64,000 nt of DNA from Moritella sp. F3 (GTDB taxonomy: Bacteria; Pseudomonadota; Gammaproteobacteria; Enterobacterales; Moritellaceae): positions 62,001-126,000 of the forward strand of contig NZ_BLRL01000006.1 in assembly GCF_015082335.1 (NCBI RefSeq), written 5' to 3'. Made by a program: the position numbers and the translations under genes. This document shows positions 34,253-43,214 of this stretch, in pieces; the stretch's first letter is position 1, and each line of letters opens with the position of its first letter. The notes under the pieces are model-generated. The model was not told where the DNA came from. It did no database searches and saw nothing but the letters and a program-made list of their open reading frames with translations.

Positions 34253-35017
34253 ATGACCAAAATGACAACCCCTACAACATTCACTTCACTATTTAATGAA
34301 CTTGTAGATGAAATAATAAAGATAGATGGACTGCCTGAAGTTGTATCTGATTTTGATGAAGATACTGGTGAACTTATGTATAAATTGCTTAACCGAGCAA
34401 TAATAAACTTCATCAAAAAGCTATCAGCAACACAAGTTTTTCATCTCGCCAAAACGACCGGCGAGTATTTGATGGTCGATGATGCGGAAATTATCGGAAT
34501 TCTTGATAATGATCTTAGCTGCAACGAATACGCCTGTATGGTAGCTTTATATGTGATGACACATAATCACCAAAAGCTAAAATGCGAACTGAACAATACC
34601 CTTGATATAGAAAAGCACAGTATTTCTAAATGGGAGCAGGTAGAAGATAACAGTTGGGAGTGGTTTAAATCTACATTGTGGTCATCGGGCGTTGTTGATG
34701 AACTTGTACATTTGTATTTGTTAAAATTGAAGTATGTTGAAACAACTGAGATAGAAGTTTATGCATTGTATAAAACAACGGATAAAACAACTTCAAATGA
34801 AGCTGACTATCGTTATGCTCAATATTTCTTAGGTGGTTCAGCATCATTAGAAGTCGGATGCTTTACTTGTGGAAATTCAGAGCAATATCCACTTGATTCA
34901 ATATTAATAAATCAAAATGAATTTAACGCATATGAGAAGCTTAACTTACGAGTTTACTCAGAGTTAAGTGACATTAAGGCAAATATTCCAGAGGTTGATA
35001 TTCTATTTGCACAATAG
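34253..35017 (+). CDS. Hypothetical array protein
   Basis: A 254-residue acidic soluble protein, mostly helical at the N-terminus, with a beta-like C-terminal half containing a cysteine pair (GCFTCGNSEQY). A mini-hairpin GCGC/GCGC (34220-34230) with a G-free linker precedes AAAGG. No family recognised. Confidence 0.65.
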   Translation: MTKMTTPTTFTSLFNELVDEIIKIDGLPEVVSDFDEDTGELMYKLLNRAIINFIKKLSATQVFHLAKTTGEYLMVDDAEIIGILDNDLSCNEYACMVALYVMTHNHQKLKCELNNTLDIEKHSISKWEQVEDNSWEWFKSTLWSSGVVDELVHLYLLKLKYVETTEIEVYALYKTTDKTTSNEADYRYAQYFLGGSASLEVGCFTCGNSEQYPLDSILINQNEFNAYEKLNLRVYSELSDIKANIPEVDILFAQ

Positions 35018-35124
35018 AGATGAGAGTACCCCTACCTAACAACACCTAAGATTTTTATTAACTTACAAGGAATACACCCAGCAAGGGTGTATTCCTTTCA
35101 ACTTTCCATAAAGGATGCCTAGCA

Positions 35125-35400
35125 ATGTCAAATATTGAAGTGGTTTTATCACCGAGTTACTTTCTACCTGTAGTAGTTACATCAAAGTCGTTTAATGAGA
35201 TCTTACAGGACTCTGTAATCTATCTTCAAACTTGTAAATCGTCGGATGAACCGAAATCCATTTACCTTGAAATAGGGGAATGCCGTGAATCTACAAGTAA
35301 CTTTATCGTTGAATATCTTGATAAAAAGTTTCCTAGTATATTAAACACTGCATTTTCACATAATTGTGAAGTGATAGAGTTTCGTAAACGAGGTGTGTAA
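35125..35400 (+). CDS. Array protein of the LEVGE...DYLDEQF family (2)
   Basis: A 91-residue paralogue of the protein at 33907 within the same operon, probably a local duplication. An 11-bp perfect hairpin GGAATACACCC/GGGTGTATTCC (35069-35095), then TTTCAACTTTCCA and AAAGGA, precede ATG. Its stop overlaps the next start (TAATG). Confidence 0.65.
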   Translation: MSNIEVVLSPSYFLPVVVTSKSFNEILQDSVIYLQTCKSSDEPKSIYLEIGECRESTSNFIVEYLDKKFPSILNTAFSHNCEVIEFRKRGV

Positions 35401-35750
35401 TGGGAGCTGCAGCATACTACAGAGGCTCGGCAAGTATACGCCGTAGCATTGAAATGGAACAGCGCGATCCAATCTTTAGAATGATGGATGATATTAACGC
35501 ATTACCAAAGAAAGCATTGAAGTGTTCAAGAGGTAAGATAACTGACAAAAAGCATCCGACATTAGATCGTGTTGCTTTGAAATCTGACCCAGTACGTAAA
35601 GATGTATGGTGGATCCTTTCACCTGATATTTTATGGGATGGGTTTGGTTTTCCTTACAAGTCATTACGTGATGCAATACGTTCGTGGGACATCTCACTGA
35701 CTGAATATGATGATCTAACTGATACATGGTACGCAATACCTAATGTATAA
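35400..35750 (+). CDS. Hypothetical array protein
   Basis: A 116-residue basic N-terminus (GSASIRRSIEMEQRD) and aromatic-rich C-terminus (WWILSPDILWDGFGFPYK). It starts within the TAATG overlap, so it is translationally coupled to the preceding gene. Unknown. Confidence 0.6.
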   Translation: MGAAAYYRGSASIRRSIEMEQRDPIFRMMDDINALPKKALKCSRGKITDKKHPTLDRVALKSDPVRKDVWWILSPDILWDGFGFPYKSLRDAIRSWDISLTEYDDLTDTWYAIPNV

Positions 35751-35854
35751 CTAACCACAATTTCGTTGTACTAAATTAAAGTGCACTTCGGGTATTTCTA
35801 TTCAATATGTGCATCTAGCACAAAATCAACCATCCAATATTAAAGGACTAGTTC

Positions 35855-36466
35855 ATGACAAACATTACAACTGTAAGTGGTAAAATTCGCTATTTAGAAG
35901 ATATCGCCGAACCTGAATTTTATTATTCAGAATCAAACAATGGTGACACATACACTATTCGGACAGAAGATATAACGCCAAATGATTTGCGGAAAATGGC
36001 CAATCACTTAGAAAAAGTGCGAGACCCTGATTGTGTTGATGTAAACGACCAGGTAACCTCACATATCACCCAAGCTAAACGTTTGCTGATGGCACCATTG
36101 TCCTCTCAAATTAAGGCTGCTGGTGGTGAGGGCTTTAACTGTGATGTTAAATGCACGCCGGTGAAAAACAGTTTTGCATCAATGTACACTTTTGAAACTG
36201 AGAATGGTAAGCGAAATCTGCTTACACATAATGAAACTCATGTTGGTCTCATTGATGATGAAGTCAATCATCATGTTATGTTTAATGCTGTTAACGGTGA
36301 ATACACATCAGTAACAGTTAATGAAATTGTTGTTGCACCTTATCGTGAATTGAAAGTTAAATCTTTAGGATATAGTTTCAACGACATGTTTAAATCATTA
36401 AAAAACATGTGGCCAAAAAGACAAGTGTGGAACTTAAAAGTCCCAATACTTCCAGAAAACAACTAA
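35855..36466 (+). CDS. Hypothetical array protein
   Basis: A 203-residue soluble protein with helical N-terminal and beta-rich middle parts; two cysteines (FNCDVKCTP). Hairpin TGTGC/GCACA (35808-35822) and linker AAATCAACCATCC precede AAAGGA. Last gene of the leader D operon. Confidence 0.6.
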   Translation: MTNITTVSGKIRYLEDIAEPEFYYSESNNGDTYTIRTEDITPNDLRKMANHLEKVRDPDCVDVNDQVTSHITQAKRLLMAPLSSQIKAAGGEGFNCDVKCTPVKNSFASMYTFETENGKRNLLTHNETHVGLIDDEVNHHVMFNAVNGEYTSVTVNEIVVAPYRELKVKSLGYSFNDMFKSLKNMWPKRQVWNLKVPILPENN

Positions 36467-36471
36467 AAGAA

Positions 36472-36502
36472 TTAAGCACTCCTATTTAATGGGAGTGCTT
36501 AA
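36472..36502. terminator. Hairpin ending the leader D operon
   Basis: Arms TTAAGCACTCC and GGGAGTGCTTAA. No long T run follows, but the stem is strong and sits six bases after the stop codon. Confidence 0.65.
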
Positions 36503-36573
36503 TATACTTACTACCAGTGACCTTATTCTAAATCACTTGATATGCTTTATTATGTTGAGTAGAGTAAGGACAT

Positions 36574-36852
36574 ACGTACAAGGCTTGGTTCGTTGAGACG
36601 CCTCACTTCTAAAACCAATACAGAAACACCAATACATCTAAAGTCACCCTGTCACATTCGCGTGACGACGTCACTCTCAAACTAATTACACTATAAACTG
36701 CTAAGCACTGTTTTTGCTGTATCAGCAATTTGACTCCGCTTATCTGTTTTTAGTGATCTCGTATCACTCAAACGTTGTATCAGGTTAACCAGCAACACAA
36801 AGCATTTAGCTTTGACCTTACTTCCAACCCCCTATTAAAGGACTTTCAAATT
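36574..36852 (+). promoter_or_regulatory. Structured leader, copy E
   Basis: Promoter TTGATA/17/TAGAGT. First stem ACGTAC/GTTCGT (one mismatch) with AAGGC loop; GCCTCACTTC (36600-36609); palindrome GTGACGACGTCAC (36662-36674); AGTGAT/ATCACT; GTTGT/GCAAC with loop AGGTTAACCA; ACAAAGC/GCTTTG; then ACCTTACTTCC. Loop AGGT and box ACCT have changed together relative to AGGC/GCCT in other copies, which supports pairing between them. Confidence 0.8.
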
Positions 36853-37188
36853 ATGACTGCATCAACTGTAATGTCTACTTCAACCGTAAATACTGAAATT
36901 AACTCAGAGTTTTTCGATCTTAACTCAGAAACTAAGGACCTAATAAGTTTCTTCTTATTGGCTATCATGGGTTTCGTAAGTAGTTACTCGATTGAGGCTG
37001 GTGGAATTTACGCCATTCTTATGCAATTAATCATTGCATCAATGGGCGTGCTAGCTGGTCTAGATCATTTGTTATCTAGCAATCTTAAGGTAACTACTTT
37101 TGCAAAGGGTCTTGTACTTTTAGCCGTCGCGATGGTTTGTGCAATGCCTGCTGGAGCAGAGTTATCTGAACTGCTAATAGCTTTATAA
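36853..37188 (+). CDS. Small multi-helix membrane protein
   Basis: A 111-residue protein from ATG 36853, with a polar N-terminus and three membrane helices (LISFFLLAIMGFVSSY, IYAILMQLIIASMGVLAGL, AKGLVLLAVAMVCAM). The 26 codons before ATG in the longest frame belong to leader E, so the ATG behind AAAGGAC is the start. Unknown. Confidence 0.65.
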   Translation: MTASTVMSTSTVNTEINSEFFDLNSETKDLISFFLLAIMGFVSSYSIEAGGIYAILMQLIIASMGVLAGLDHLLSSNLKVTTFAKGLVLLAVAMVCAMPAGAELSELLIAL

Positions 37189-37296
37189 TTTATAGATTCA
37201 CTGTGGTAGCAATAGCCATCACAGTTGATTTATATAACTTACAAAAACAGTGCGTGTCACTGAAATTATCAAACATCCAATTACAGGATTTTCAAT

Positions 37297-37539
37297 ATGG
37301 AACAAAAATACACTAATCACGTAATCATTAGTGAAATTGGGGACGACAACCAAGAAGAAACCTTGTATGAAGTCTCATTCACTGGCCGAGCCGAAGAGTA
37401 TGGTTATGATAATCAAACCGATTACCTTGACGCTATTGAAGCTGAGGCTATTGCGATTGAAGTTGCTGATCATACTAAAACTGAAATAGTTTGGGAATGC
37501 ACTAAACCAAATTCTAGTTTTGCTGGTGTGGGTGCTTAA
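37297..37539 (+). CDS. Hypothetical acidic array protein
   Basis: An 80-residue, very acidic protein (EIGDDNQEETLYEVSF). Hairpin CAGTG/CACTG (37248-37262) and linker AAATTATCAAACATCC precede CAGGA. The next gene starts two bases after its stop. Unknown. Confidence 0.6.
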   Translation: MEQKYTNHVIISEIGDDNQEETLYEVSFTGRAEEYGYDNQTDYLDAIEAEAIAIEVADHTKTEIVWECTKPNSSFAGVGA

Positions 37540-37541
37540 TC

Positions 37542-38048
37542 ATGAATGCTTTACAGTTAGCCGAAGAGTTAAACTCGATTTACTTCATCATTGATAAAGA
37601 AAATGAAGGGAAGTTTTGCGTAAGCCGGACAAATGTTATCAACTTAGCTAAAACCTTTTTATCTGACTCAAACAATAAAGAGTCTGATTTATTTTTTCAC
37701 TTTTGTGAGAAATATATGGATAGCGAACCTGATATGCTTGACCAGCTTGATCATGGCATAGACATCTTCAAGTCATTTGACAAAATGGATGCTAAATCTA
37801 ATTACGGCAAAAGTATAGCAGCTGACGACTTCGTTAATGCGTTCAAAATACCAGAGATCGGTGGCAACTTGAAAACCTATGGTGAACTTTGCCTACGTCT
37901 TGGTATTGCTTTATGCATCTACATTGTCGATGTCAACTCCGAGTTTTGGAAGAGAGCCTTTGACGATGGTTTAACCCCGATCGAAGCAACACAAAAAGCT
38001 CACAAAGAGAAACAAGAAGAACTAATGGCTTGGTATAAAACAATATAG
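37542..38048 (+). CDS. Hypothetical array protein
   Basis: A 168-residue helical soluble protein (LAEELNSIYFIIDKENEGK ... EATQKAHKEKQEELMAW). Coupled to the preceding gene (2-bp gap) and followed after 8 bp by the next. Unknown. Confidence 0.6.
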   Translation: MNALQLAEELNSIYFIIDKENEGKFCVSRTNVINLAKTFLSDSNNKESDLFFHFCEKYMDSEPDMLDQLDHGIDIFKSFDKMDAKSNYGKSIAADDFVNAFKIPEIGGNLKTYGELCLRLGIALCIYIVDVNSEFWKRAFDDGLTPIEATQKAHKEKQEELMAWYKTI

Positions 38049-38056
38049 GATCTGTT

Positions 38057-38428
38057 ATGCATAAAAATTGGATCACAGACCTAACTGATTTCACTCCTAT
38101 TAATCTGGGGGGACATTGGGGAACAAAGCAAGCTGGGTTTAACGTTTCTTTGTCTGGTTTAATCTGGCTGACTGATAATCGTAATTTCCCGTGTCATCGG
38201 GATTTGATTTGCGGTACAGGTCAAGATGAAACACGTTACTCCGGTATCTATTCTTGGTTTCGAGGTAAATGTGTGATTTACACTTACCCTCACTTAGAAA
38301 GTGTTTTGCATGAACCTGGAGTGTTAAAGGCTTTAAAGTCTTTGATTGGTGTTCACGGCTTAACAAAAGCCTCACCGGTCATTTCAAACTGTTCACGCGA
38401 GGTTTTGTTTCTACTTGGTGACGAGTAG
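38057..38428 (+). CDS. Hypothetical array protein
   Basis: A 123-residue protein with aromatic, glycine-rich beta-like segments (NLGGHWGTKQAGFNVSLSG) and four cysteines. ATG 38057 follows ATAGGATC. Unknown. Confidence 0.6.
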   Translation: MHKNWITDLTDFTPINLGGHWGTKQAGFNVSLSGLIWLTDNRNFPCHRDLICGTGQDETRYSGIYSWFRGKCVIYTYPHLESVLHEPGVLKALKSLIGVHGLTKASPVISNCSREVLFLLGDE

Positions 38429-38595
38429 GTGACATCTCAATAAGTTATCTAAATACAACTTAAGGCTTAACATCCCTAACCTAATAACAGACTTCTAAAT
38501 AGAGTCTGATACACCAATAGGCCATCAACCGGCCCGTTGGTACCAACCTGTGCAACCTGCACTTTACTTACAAATATCCACAAGGAATTTAAATC

Positions 38596-39120
38596 ATGGT
38601 TACAAACGCGAATCGAGCTCAATGGGCTAAGAACGCAGTAAAATCTTTTGCTGTTGAAACACGTATAACTGGTGAAACCGCTGAGATTCAAATGACTGAC
38701 ATGTTATGTGTCATGATGCATTTAGCAAAAAAAGATTCATTAGATTTTGTGTCCTTATTGGATGAAGCAACTAGTACCTTTGATCAAGATGTACAAGAAG
38801 AACTTGAAGCCGATAATGAAGCTAAAGTATTGTCGAGTGTTGAGTTATACATCTTGAACAAGACGGGTTATCACTTTGTTGTGCACTTCCCACTAGACTT
38901 AGCCGGCATGCCAGGCGCGGTGCGTTATGATAACCATGAGTTATTATTAAAAGCGCACGCTAAAGCTAGTGGTATAGATCTTTCTGAACTTGGTGAGAGT
39001 ATCGAGTTTTGCATGGCTTCTGATGGGTATACAGAAACAGCACTGAATACGTGTGTTTACCCTGTAGATCTAAAAGATGGCCAATCAATTGAGCAATACA
39101 TCAATGACTGGATTGTTTAA
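38596..39120 (+). CDS. Hypothetical acidic array protein
   Basis: A 174-residue soluble protein. The N-terminal half is helical (MTDMLCVMMHLAKKDSLDF). Hairpin GTGCA/TGCAC (38550-38562), linker TTTACTTACAAATATCC and AAGGA precede it; that linker strongly resembles the ends of the leaders. Unknown function. Confidence 0.6.
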   Translation: MVTNANRAQWAKNAVKSFAVETRITGETAEIQMTDMLCVMMHLAKKDSLDFVSLLDEATSTFDQDVQEELEADNEAKVLSSVELYILNKTGYHFVVHFPLDLAGMPGAVRYDNHELLLKAHAKASGIDLSELGESIEFCMASDGYTETALNTCVYPVDLKDGQSIEQYINDWIV

Positions 39121-39160
39121 CGAATAGTGAACACGTTGCTTTAAGCAATTAATACAAACC

Positions 39161-39193
39161 AAAAGCACTCAACATTTAGTTGGGTGCTTTTTT
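39161..39193 (+). terminator. Rho-independent terminator
   Basis: Arms AAAAGCACTCAAC and GTTGGGTGCTTTT (one G-T pair) with T6. Confidence 0.85.
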
Positions 39194-39287
39194 CATTTAT
39201 GCCCACCCAGATTGGGTAGCCGAAGCTGAAGCGTATATTAAACGCAGAAACACCAAAATCTTAGATGGTTATCAGGAACCTTGGTAA
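39192..39287 (+). pseudogene. Possible gene remnant
   Basis: The frame reads FIYAHPDWVAEAEAYIKRRN...DGYQEPW and stops at TAA 39285-39287. It lacks a start and begins inside the terminator. The composition is protein-like, perhaps the last 28 residues of a lost gene. Weak. Confidence 0.3.
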
Positions 39288-39385
39288 TTATCTAATCATC
39301 AATTTACTAGATACTAGACAGTTAGTTTCATTAAAAACTTCACTGTCTAGGGTAATACTTAAACCATCCAATAAAGGAAATACTT

Positions 39386-39655
39386 ATGAACATTGCTAGC
39401 GAATTATGTCTGGAGTTACTTATACAATACGGTATAAAAAAATCATTGGTGATAAATCAAATGGGCGGTGATTTTAAAGCTGTCGATCAAGAAGGGAAGT
39501 GGTTTAATGTGAGCTTCTTTTTTAAAGACACCTACCAGCACTGTTATTCTTATAAACCAGAAGATATAAAATCAGCTTGGATCAGTTCCAGTGAAACGGG
39601 AACGGTTAACGTTGTTCGTGTCTCTGATACGGTAAAGTTTGAATCAAAAAGCTAA
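39386..39655 (+). CDS. Hypothetical array protein
   Basis: An 89-residue mixed alpha/beta protein (ELCLELLIQYGIKKSLVINQ). ATG 39386 follows AAAGGAAATACTT and a linker (ACTTAAACCATCC) like those of other array genes; an upstream IR (GACAGTTAG...CACTGTC) may form the hairpin. Unknown. Confidence 0.6.
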   Translation: MNIASELCLELLIQYGIKKSLVINQMGGDFKAVDQEGKWFNVSFFFKDTYQHCYSYKPEDIKSAWISSSETGTVNVVRVSDTVKFESKS

Positions 39656-39670
39656 CTTGGGTAAATAAAT

Positions 39671-39889
39671 ATGGCTAGAACTTTAAAGTACAATATGAAG
39701 ATCCGCCAAAACGGTGATACTTGGTGCATACACGGCATTGGTATCTCAAAAGAAAATAAAACCTGGTGTCACCTAGTTAGTACCACCAGATTTAGAAAAC
39801 AACGTAACGGTGATTGTCCAATCCAAATTCAAACATGGGTAAAGGGCTTACCGTTAAATCCAGAATATTTAGGTGAAAGTAATGCTTGA
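39671..39889 (+). CDS. Hypothetical array protein
   Basis: A 72-residue basic protein with DTWCIHGIGISKENKTWCHL, a beta-hairpin-like segment with two cysteines. Co-transcribed with the previous gene (15-bp gap) and closed by a terminator. Confidence 0.55.
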   Translation: MARTLKYNMKIRQNGDTWCIHGIGISKENKTWCHLVSTTRFRKQRNGDCPIQIQTWVKGLPLNPEYLGESNA

Positions 39890-39907
39890 TTAATTACACC
39901 ATAACTT

Positions 39908-39936
39908 AAATCCCGTATCTCATGACGGGATTTTTA
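39908..39936 (+). terminator. Rho-independent terminator
   Basis: Arms AAATCCCGT and ACGGGATTT followed by T-rich sequence. Confidence 0.8.
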
Positions 39937-40013
39937 TTTAATAGAATAACCACTGGGTATCATATCAATGGTACCAATAAACAACCCTCCAGTTTGGAAA
40001 AGTGAGTTACAAC

Positions 40014-40292
40014 ATGAATAATAAATTAGATCACGAACGGTATGCTTTTAATGATCAATTCAATAGTGAACTGTGTGTACTGGAATCAACAGATTTTGAC
40101 TCTGCCGTCAAAGAAGCGGAGATTGAAATAAGTAGTCTCTGTGATGGTCAATCAGATAAAGGCTATAACATTGAACTCTCCCTTTTCGGCATGACAGCTG
40201 ACCAGGCTAACGATATCAACTTAACTGTCCCACGCACAACCGACGTAAAGGTTCATGTTTGGAATCTTGAAGTAAATACTAAACGTATCTAA
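40014..40292 (+). CDS. Hypothetical acidic array protein
   Basis: A 92-residue acidic protein (SAVKEAEIEISSLCDGQSD). ATG 40014 is chosen; GTG 40002 is in frame and also possible, as GGAAAA precedes it. The sequence around the start (40005-40018, minus strand) contains ATGTTGTAACT, the core of an E. coli-type Tus binding site. Confidence 0.55.
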   Translation: MNNKLDHERYAFNDQFNSELCVLESTDFDSAVKEAEIEISSLCDGQSDKGYNIELSLFGMTADQANDINLTVPRTTDVKVHVWNLEVNTKRI

Positions 40293-40422
40293 TAATTGAT
40301 AAATAGTCCGGCATTTATGTCGGGCACCTATCCCTTTCCCCATTGCACACTATTTAATACCAATACATTTCTTTGAATCATCTACTTGCTGGTGGCTTGG
40401 TTAGTTTATAAGTCACAATTAT

Positions 40423-40437
40423 ATTATGACATCATGC
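40423..40437. repeat. 15-bp intergenic repeat ATTATGACATCATGC, copy 1
   Basis: Exact copies occur at 44479 and 46380, all in gaps between array operons. ATGA and TCAT form an imperfect palindrome at its centre. Confidence 0.75.
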
Positions 40438-40458
40438 ATGGTTATAATGGCCTGTTAT

Positions 40459-40517
40459 TAAGTCAGGCTTTTAATTTTACCGCCGCCCTTTCAGTCCATC
40501 AACAAAAGCCTGACTTA
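40459..40517. repeat. Inverted repeat with 14-bp perfect arms
   Basis: TAAGTCAGGCTTTT (40459-40472) and AAAAGCCTGACTTA (40504-40517) flank a 31-bp loop, between an operon end and leader F. It could be a terminator, a protein site or a recombination footprint. Confidence 0.65.
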
Positions 40518-40593
40518 AAGCAATGGCTTAATTCAGTCGAAGTAGGGGGTATATAGCACTTGATATAGGCAAGATTAAACGTATACTAAAAAA

Positions 40594-40850
40594 CGCACAA
40601 GGCTTAGTGTGTTCAAACGCCTCACTTCTAATCTTCAATGTAAAACAAATCTAGTCGCTCTTATCGATAGACACTGCACACTCAAATCTCACTTACACTG
40701 AAAACAGTTAAGCACCGTCATTTAGCACATCTGCATTTTGACTATGTTTAACTGTTTTTTAGTGATGAACTCATCACCGAAACGTTACGTCAGGATAACC
40801 AGTAACACGCGTAATTTTACGTGGCCTAACTTACAAAACAGGGAAACCTT
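40594..40850 (+). promoter_or_regulatory. Structured leader, copy F
   Basis: Promoter TTGATA/16/TATACT. First stem CACA/TGTG with AAGGCTTA loop (40596-40611), GCCTCACTTC (40619-40628), no GTGACGNCGTCAC palindrome, long stem AAACAGTTAA/TTAACTGTTT, GTGATG/CATCAC, GTTAC/GTAAC with CAGGATAACCA loop, ACGCGTA/TTACGTG, GGCCTAACTTAC. GTTAC/GTAAC versus GTTGC/GCAAC in other copies is a compensated change. Confidence 0.8.
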
Positions 40851-41348
40851 ATGTCTAAATTAGCTGTTTACCGTGCAGAACATGGCACTTACAAAGAAGC
40901 ATTCGATTGTGGCGCCATTTACAGCTCCCAGTGTGATGAACTAGAACCAGAGTTTGTTGATGCAGGTCGATCTCTATATCTTGGTGATATTAAATCAATT
41001 ATTGGTACCGTATTAGAAGCTGCAGGCCGAGATGACCTTATTGTAGGGTCTGTAATTCACGAAGTCTTTTGGACGCTCGATGACATAATAACTCATTTCA
41101 GTAAAATCAATGAGTGGCCAGATGTTAACTACCCTGAAAAGGTAGTTGAATTGGCGAAAATTGAATGTAAAAACGATGAAATCAGTTATGAACTATATAA
41201 ACGACGTTATACCAATGTGATTGATCAGCTTACTATTGAGCTACCTGAAGCTGTAAAGCAACAGGTGAACACGTTAGCTGTTGAGCATGGCTATAACGAA
41301 CATGAAGACAACATTTTCATTACTGATGAATTGTGCTCGGTATTATAA
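40851..41348 (+). CDS. Hypothetical array protein
   Basis: A 165-residue soluble, helical protein, first gene under leader F (MSKLAVYRAEHGTYKEAFD). C-terminal half VIDQLTIELPEAVKQQVNTL looks like a short helical domain. Unknown. Confidence 0.65.
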   Translation: MSKLAVYRAEHGTYKEAFDCGAIYSSQCDELEPEFVDAGRSLYLGDIKSIIGTVLEAAGRDDLIVGSVIHEVFWTLDDIITHFSKINEWPDVNYPEKVVELAKIECKNDEISYELYKRRYTNVIDQLTIELPEAVKQQVNTLAVEHGYNEHEDNIFITDELCSVL

Positions 41349-41474
41349 CTACGTTAGCTGTACGTTAAGATTAACATCCCCTAACACCAATCTCAGTAAT
41401 CCAACTCCGTGAATACTCTCGTTAACGCAGAGTAAGCATACTTACACATTCAATCCACCATACAGGTAATTAAA

Positions 41475-42383
41475 ATGAACACATTAAATCAAGTGCATGG
41501 CAAACAACTAAACTCAAATATTCTTTTTGCTGTCAAATTCGTCATAGCCGGTGAATTAACTCAAACACAAGCTTTAAACATTATCCAGAACGTTTATTTT
41601 GACCAATGTGGCAATACTGGCTATTTTCGCCTAATGCCTAATGACCCTCAGTTCTTTACTTCAACATTTGTAATGGGTGAAGACAAAGAATTAATGGCAT
41701 CCATCAAATCGTTACCTGATATTTACGTAAATGCAGTTAATGCTGCAGATGGTCAAACAACTGTTAAATTGTTACTAGTTAGTGATCAATTTGAAAATGT
41801 TGGTGAAGAGTACTCGTGCCTTACTAGTGAACTGAATGAGTTCTTAGCAACGCCTGAATGCTTGTCATGGGAACAACTAGATCTCAATGAATATCCCGTA
41901 ATATATGAAATCATCGAGAGTACAGATATTTATCAAGCAATTCGTGATGGCGCTGCAAAGACGCCTGATCAGATATGGACGACAATGGATATTACTGATT
42001 TAGTGCTGTCTGTATTAGACATTGAGCTGAACCTTGAAGATGTAGATCTTTTTGGTTTACTTTTAGCGTTATTCAACAACTCTCAAGCGATGTTAGTGAA
42101 CATGACAGATTTATCTGAATTGGAAACATATACAACAGCAGCTGTGAGTACTGGAATACTAACAAAACAGGATATGGCGATATTTGACAATGAAGTTAAG
42201 ATGAATGATTTCAGCCTTGTTGCAGCACGCAATTTTGGTTATTTCGTTAAAATCCCGACTGAAGGACTTAATCAAGACGGTGAGAGTTTATTCAATACAC
42301 TAAGTAGCCATGTGGTTAGCGTGTTCAAACAAGCGCATGCTAAGGGCATACAGTGCATCGAATTTGATCAAGACGTTGAGTAA
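41475..42383 (+). CDS. Hypothetical array protein, largest in leader F operon
   Basis: A 302-residue acidic soluble protein. The last 30 residues (SSHVVSVFKQAHAKGIQCIEF) resemble the C-termini of the small proteins at 33907 and 35125, so the family may be a shared domain at its end. No catalytic motif is visible. Confidence 0.65.
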   Translation: MNTLNQVHGKQLNSNILFAVKFVIAGELTQTQALNIIQNVYFDQCGNTGYFRLMPNDPQFFTSTFVMGEDKELMASIKSLPDIYVNAVNAADGQTTVKLLLVSDQFENVGEEYSCLTSELNEFLATPECLSWEQLDLNEYPVIYEIIESTDIYQAIRDGAAKTPDQIWTTMDITDLVLSVLDIELNLEDVDLFGLLLALFNNSQAMLVNMTDLSELETYTTAAVSTGILTKQDMAIFDNEVKMNDFSLVAARNFGYFVKIPTEGLNQDGESLFNTLSSHVVSVFKQAHAKGIQCIEFDQDVE

Positions 42384-42496
42384 TTCAACCTCCGGTTAAT
42401 CAATCGATATAAACAACTCCCTTTTACTGGCCGCTCTTTTAGCAGCCAGTAAAATCCCAAACCGCCAATTAAGGCACATAACAAATCGAGATAACC

Positions 42497-42871
42497 ATGA
42501 AATATCTATCTTTTGACAACACTTTTATGTCTTTATGGATTGCAAGCCACAGCAAAATACAATGTGTGGCTTATCTATCTATAGAAACTGAAACACCTAA
42601 AGGCCATTCATTGTTAGGAATGCAAGGTGAACGACATGTATACGGTCTTCAATATCCATCGGACTCAATACCAAGTAACAGGTTTGAAACAAGGTTTGAT
42701 AATGGATTTTTTATTAGATGCTCTGGTCATTTCTTTGAAGTCTCACTAATCACAAATAGTGAATTTGAAGCGAATGAAGCAATGACTAAAGATGACAGCA
42801 TTGCGCTGATCTGTACTGACAATGCGGGTTTTCACTATGTAGTCTCAGTCGATAAGACAAACATCAAATAA
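42497..42871 (+). CDS. Hypothetical array protein
   Basis: A 124-residue beta-rich soluble protein. A hairpin with outer arms TTTACTGGC and GCCAGTAAA (about 42422-42452) and a linker of A/C-rich sequence precede it. Unknown. Confidence 0.6.
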   Translation: MKYLSFDNTFMSLWIASHSKIQCVAYLSIETETPKGHSLLGMQGERHVYGLQYPSDSIPSNRFETRFDNGFFIRCSGHFFEVSLITNSEFEANEAMTKDDSIALICTDNAGFHYVVSVDKTNIK

Positions 42872-42954
42872 CCAAAATAGCTTATTAACTAACACGGTAT
42901 TTTACCGTCCATAACAATCAGCCAATAGGCTCATTTACACAGGGATCATTAATC

Positions 42955-43212
42955 ATGGCCAATACAACAATGCAATTTAAAGGCAAAATAACTAAAAGAG
43001 CGTTTGAACAAAAGATTATCGACGTTTGCGGTGAAGACCGTGAAATCAGTTCATGTGTAAACTTTGAAGAAGGTAAATGCATGACGCTCTATTATATCAA
43101 TGGTGCACACGCAGGTACCTGGCAAAGCGCGGGGGGCTGTATCTACTCAAATGACAAAATTGAAGCTAACATTGCCTCAAAGCTGAGAATTAAGAAATTA
43201 TTGGGTAAGTAA
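42955..43212 (+). CDS. Hypothetical array protein
   Basis: An 85-residue basic protein with four cysteines (VCGED, SCVNF, KCMTL, GGCIYS). Hairpin ACGGT/ACCGT (42894-42908) upstream, CAGGGA site. The next gene starts two bases after its stop. Unknown. Confidence 0.6.
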   Translation: MANTTMQFKGKITKRAFEQKIIDVCGEDREISSCVNFEEGKCMTLYYINGAHAGTWQSAGGCIYSNDKIEANIASKLRIKKLLGK

Positions 43213-43214
43213 TT

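Noticed and set aside
38476-38691. Minus-strand 71-codon frame upstream of 38596
   Set aside because: It overlaps the hairpin, linker and first codons of a well-supported plus-strand gene.
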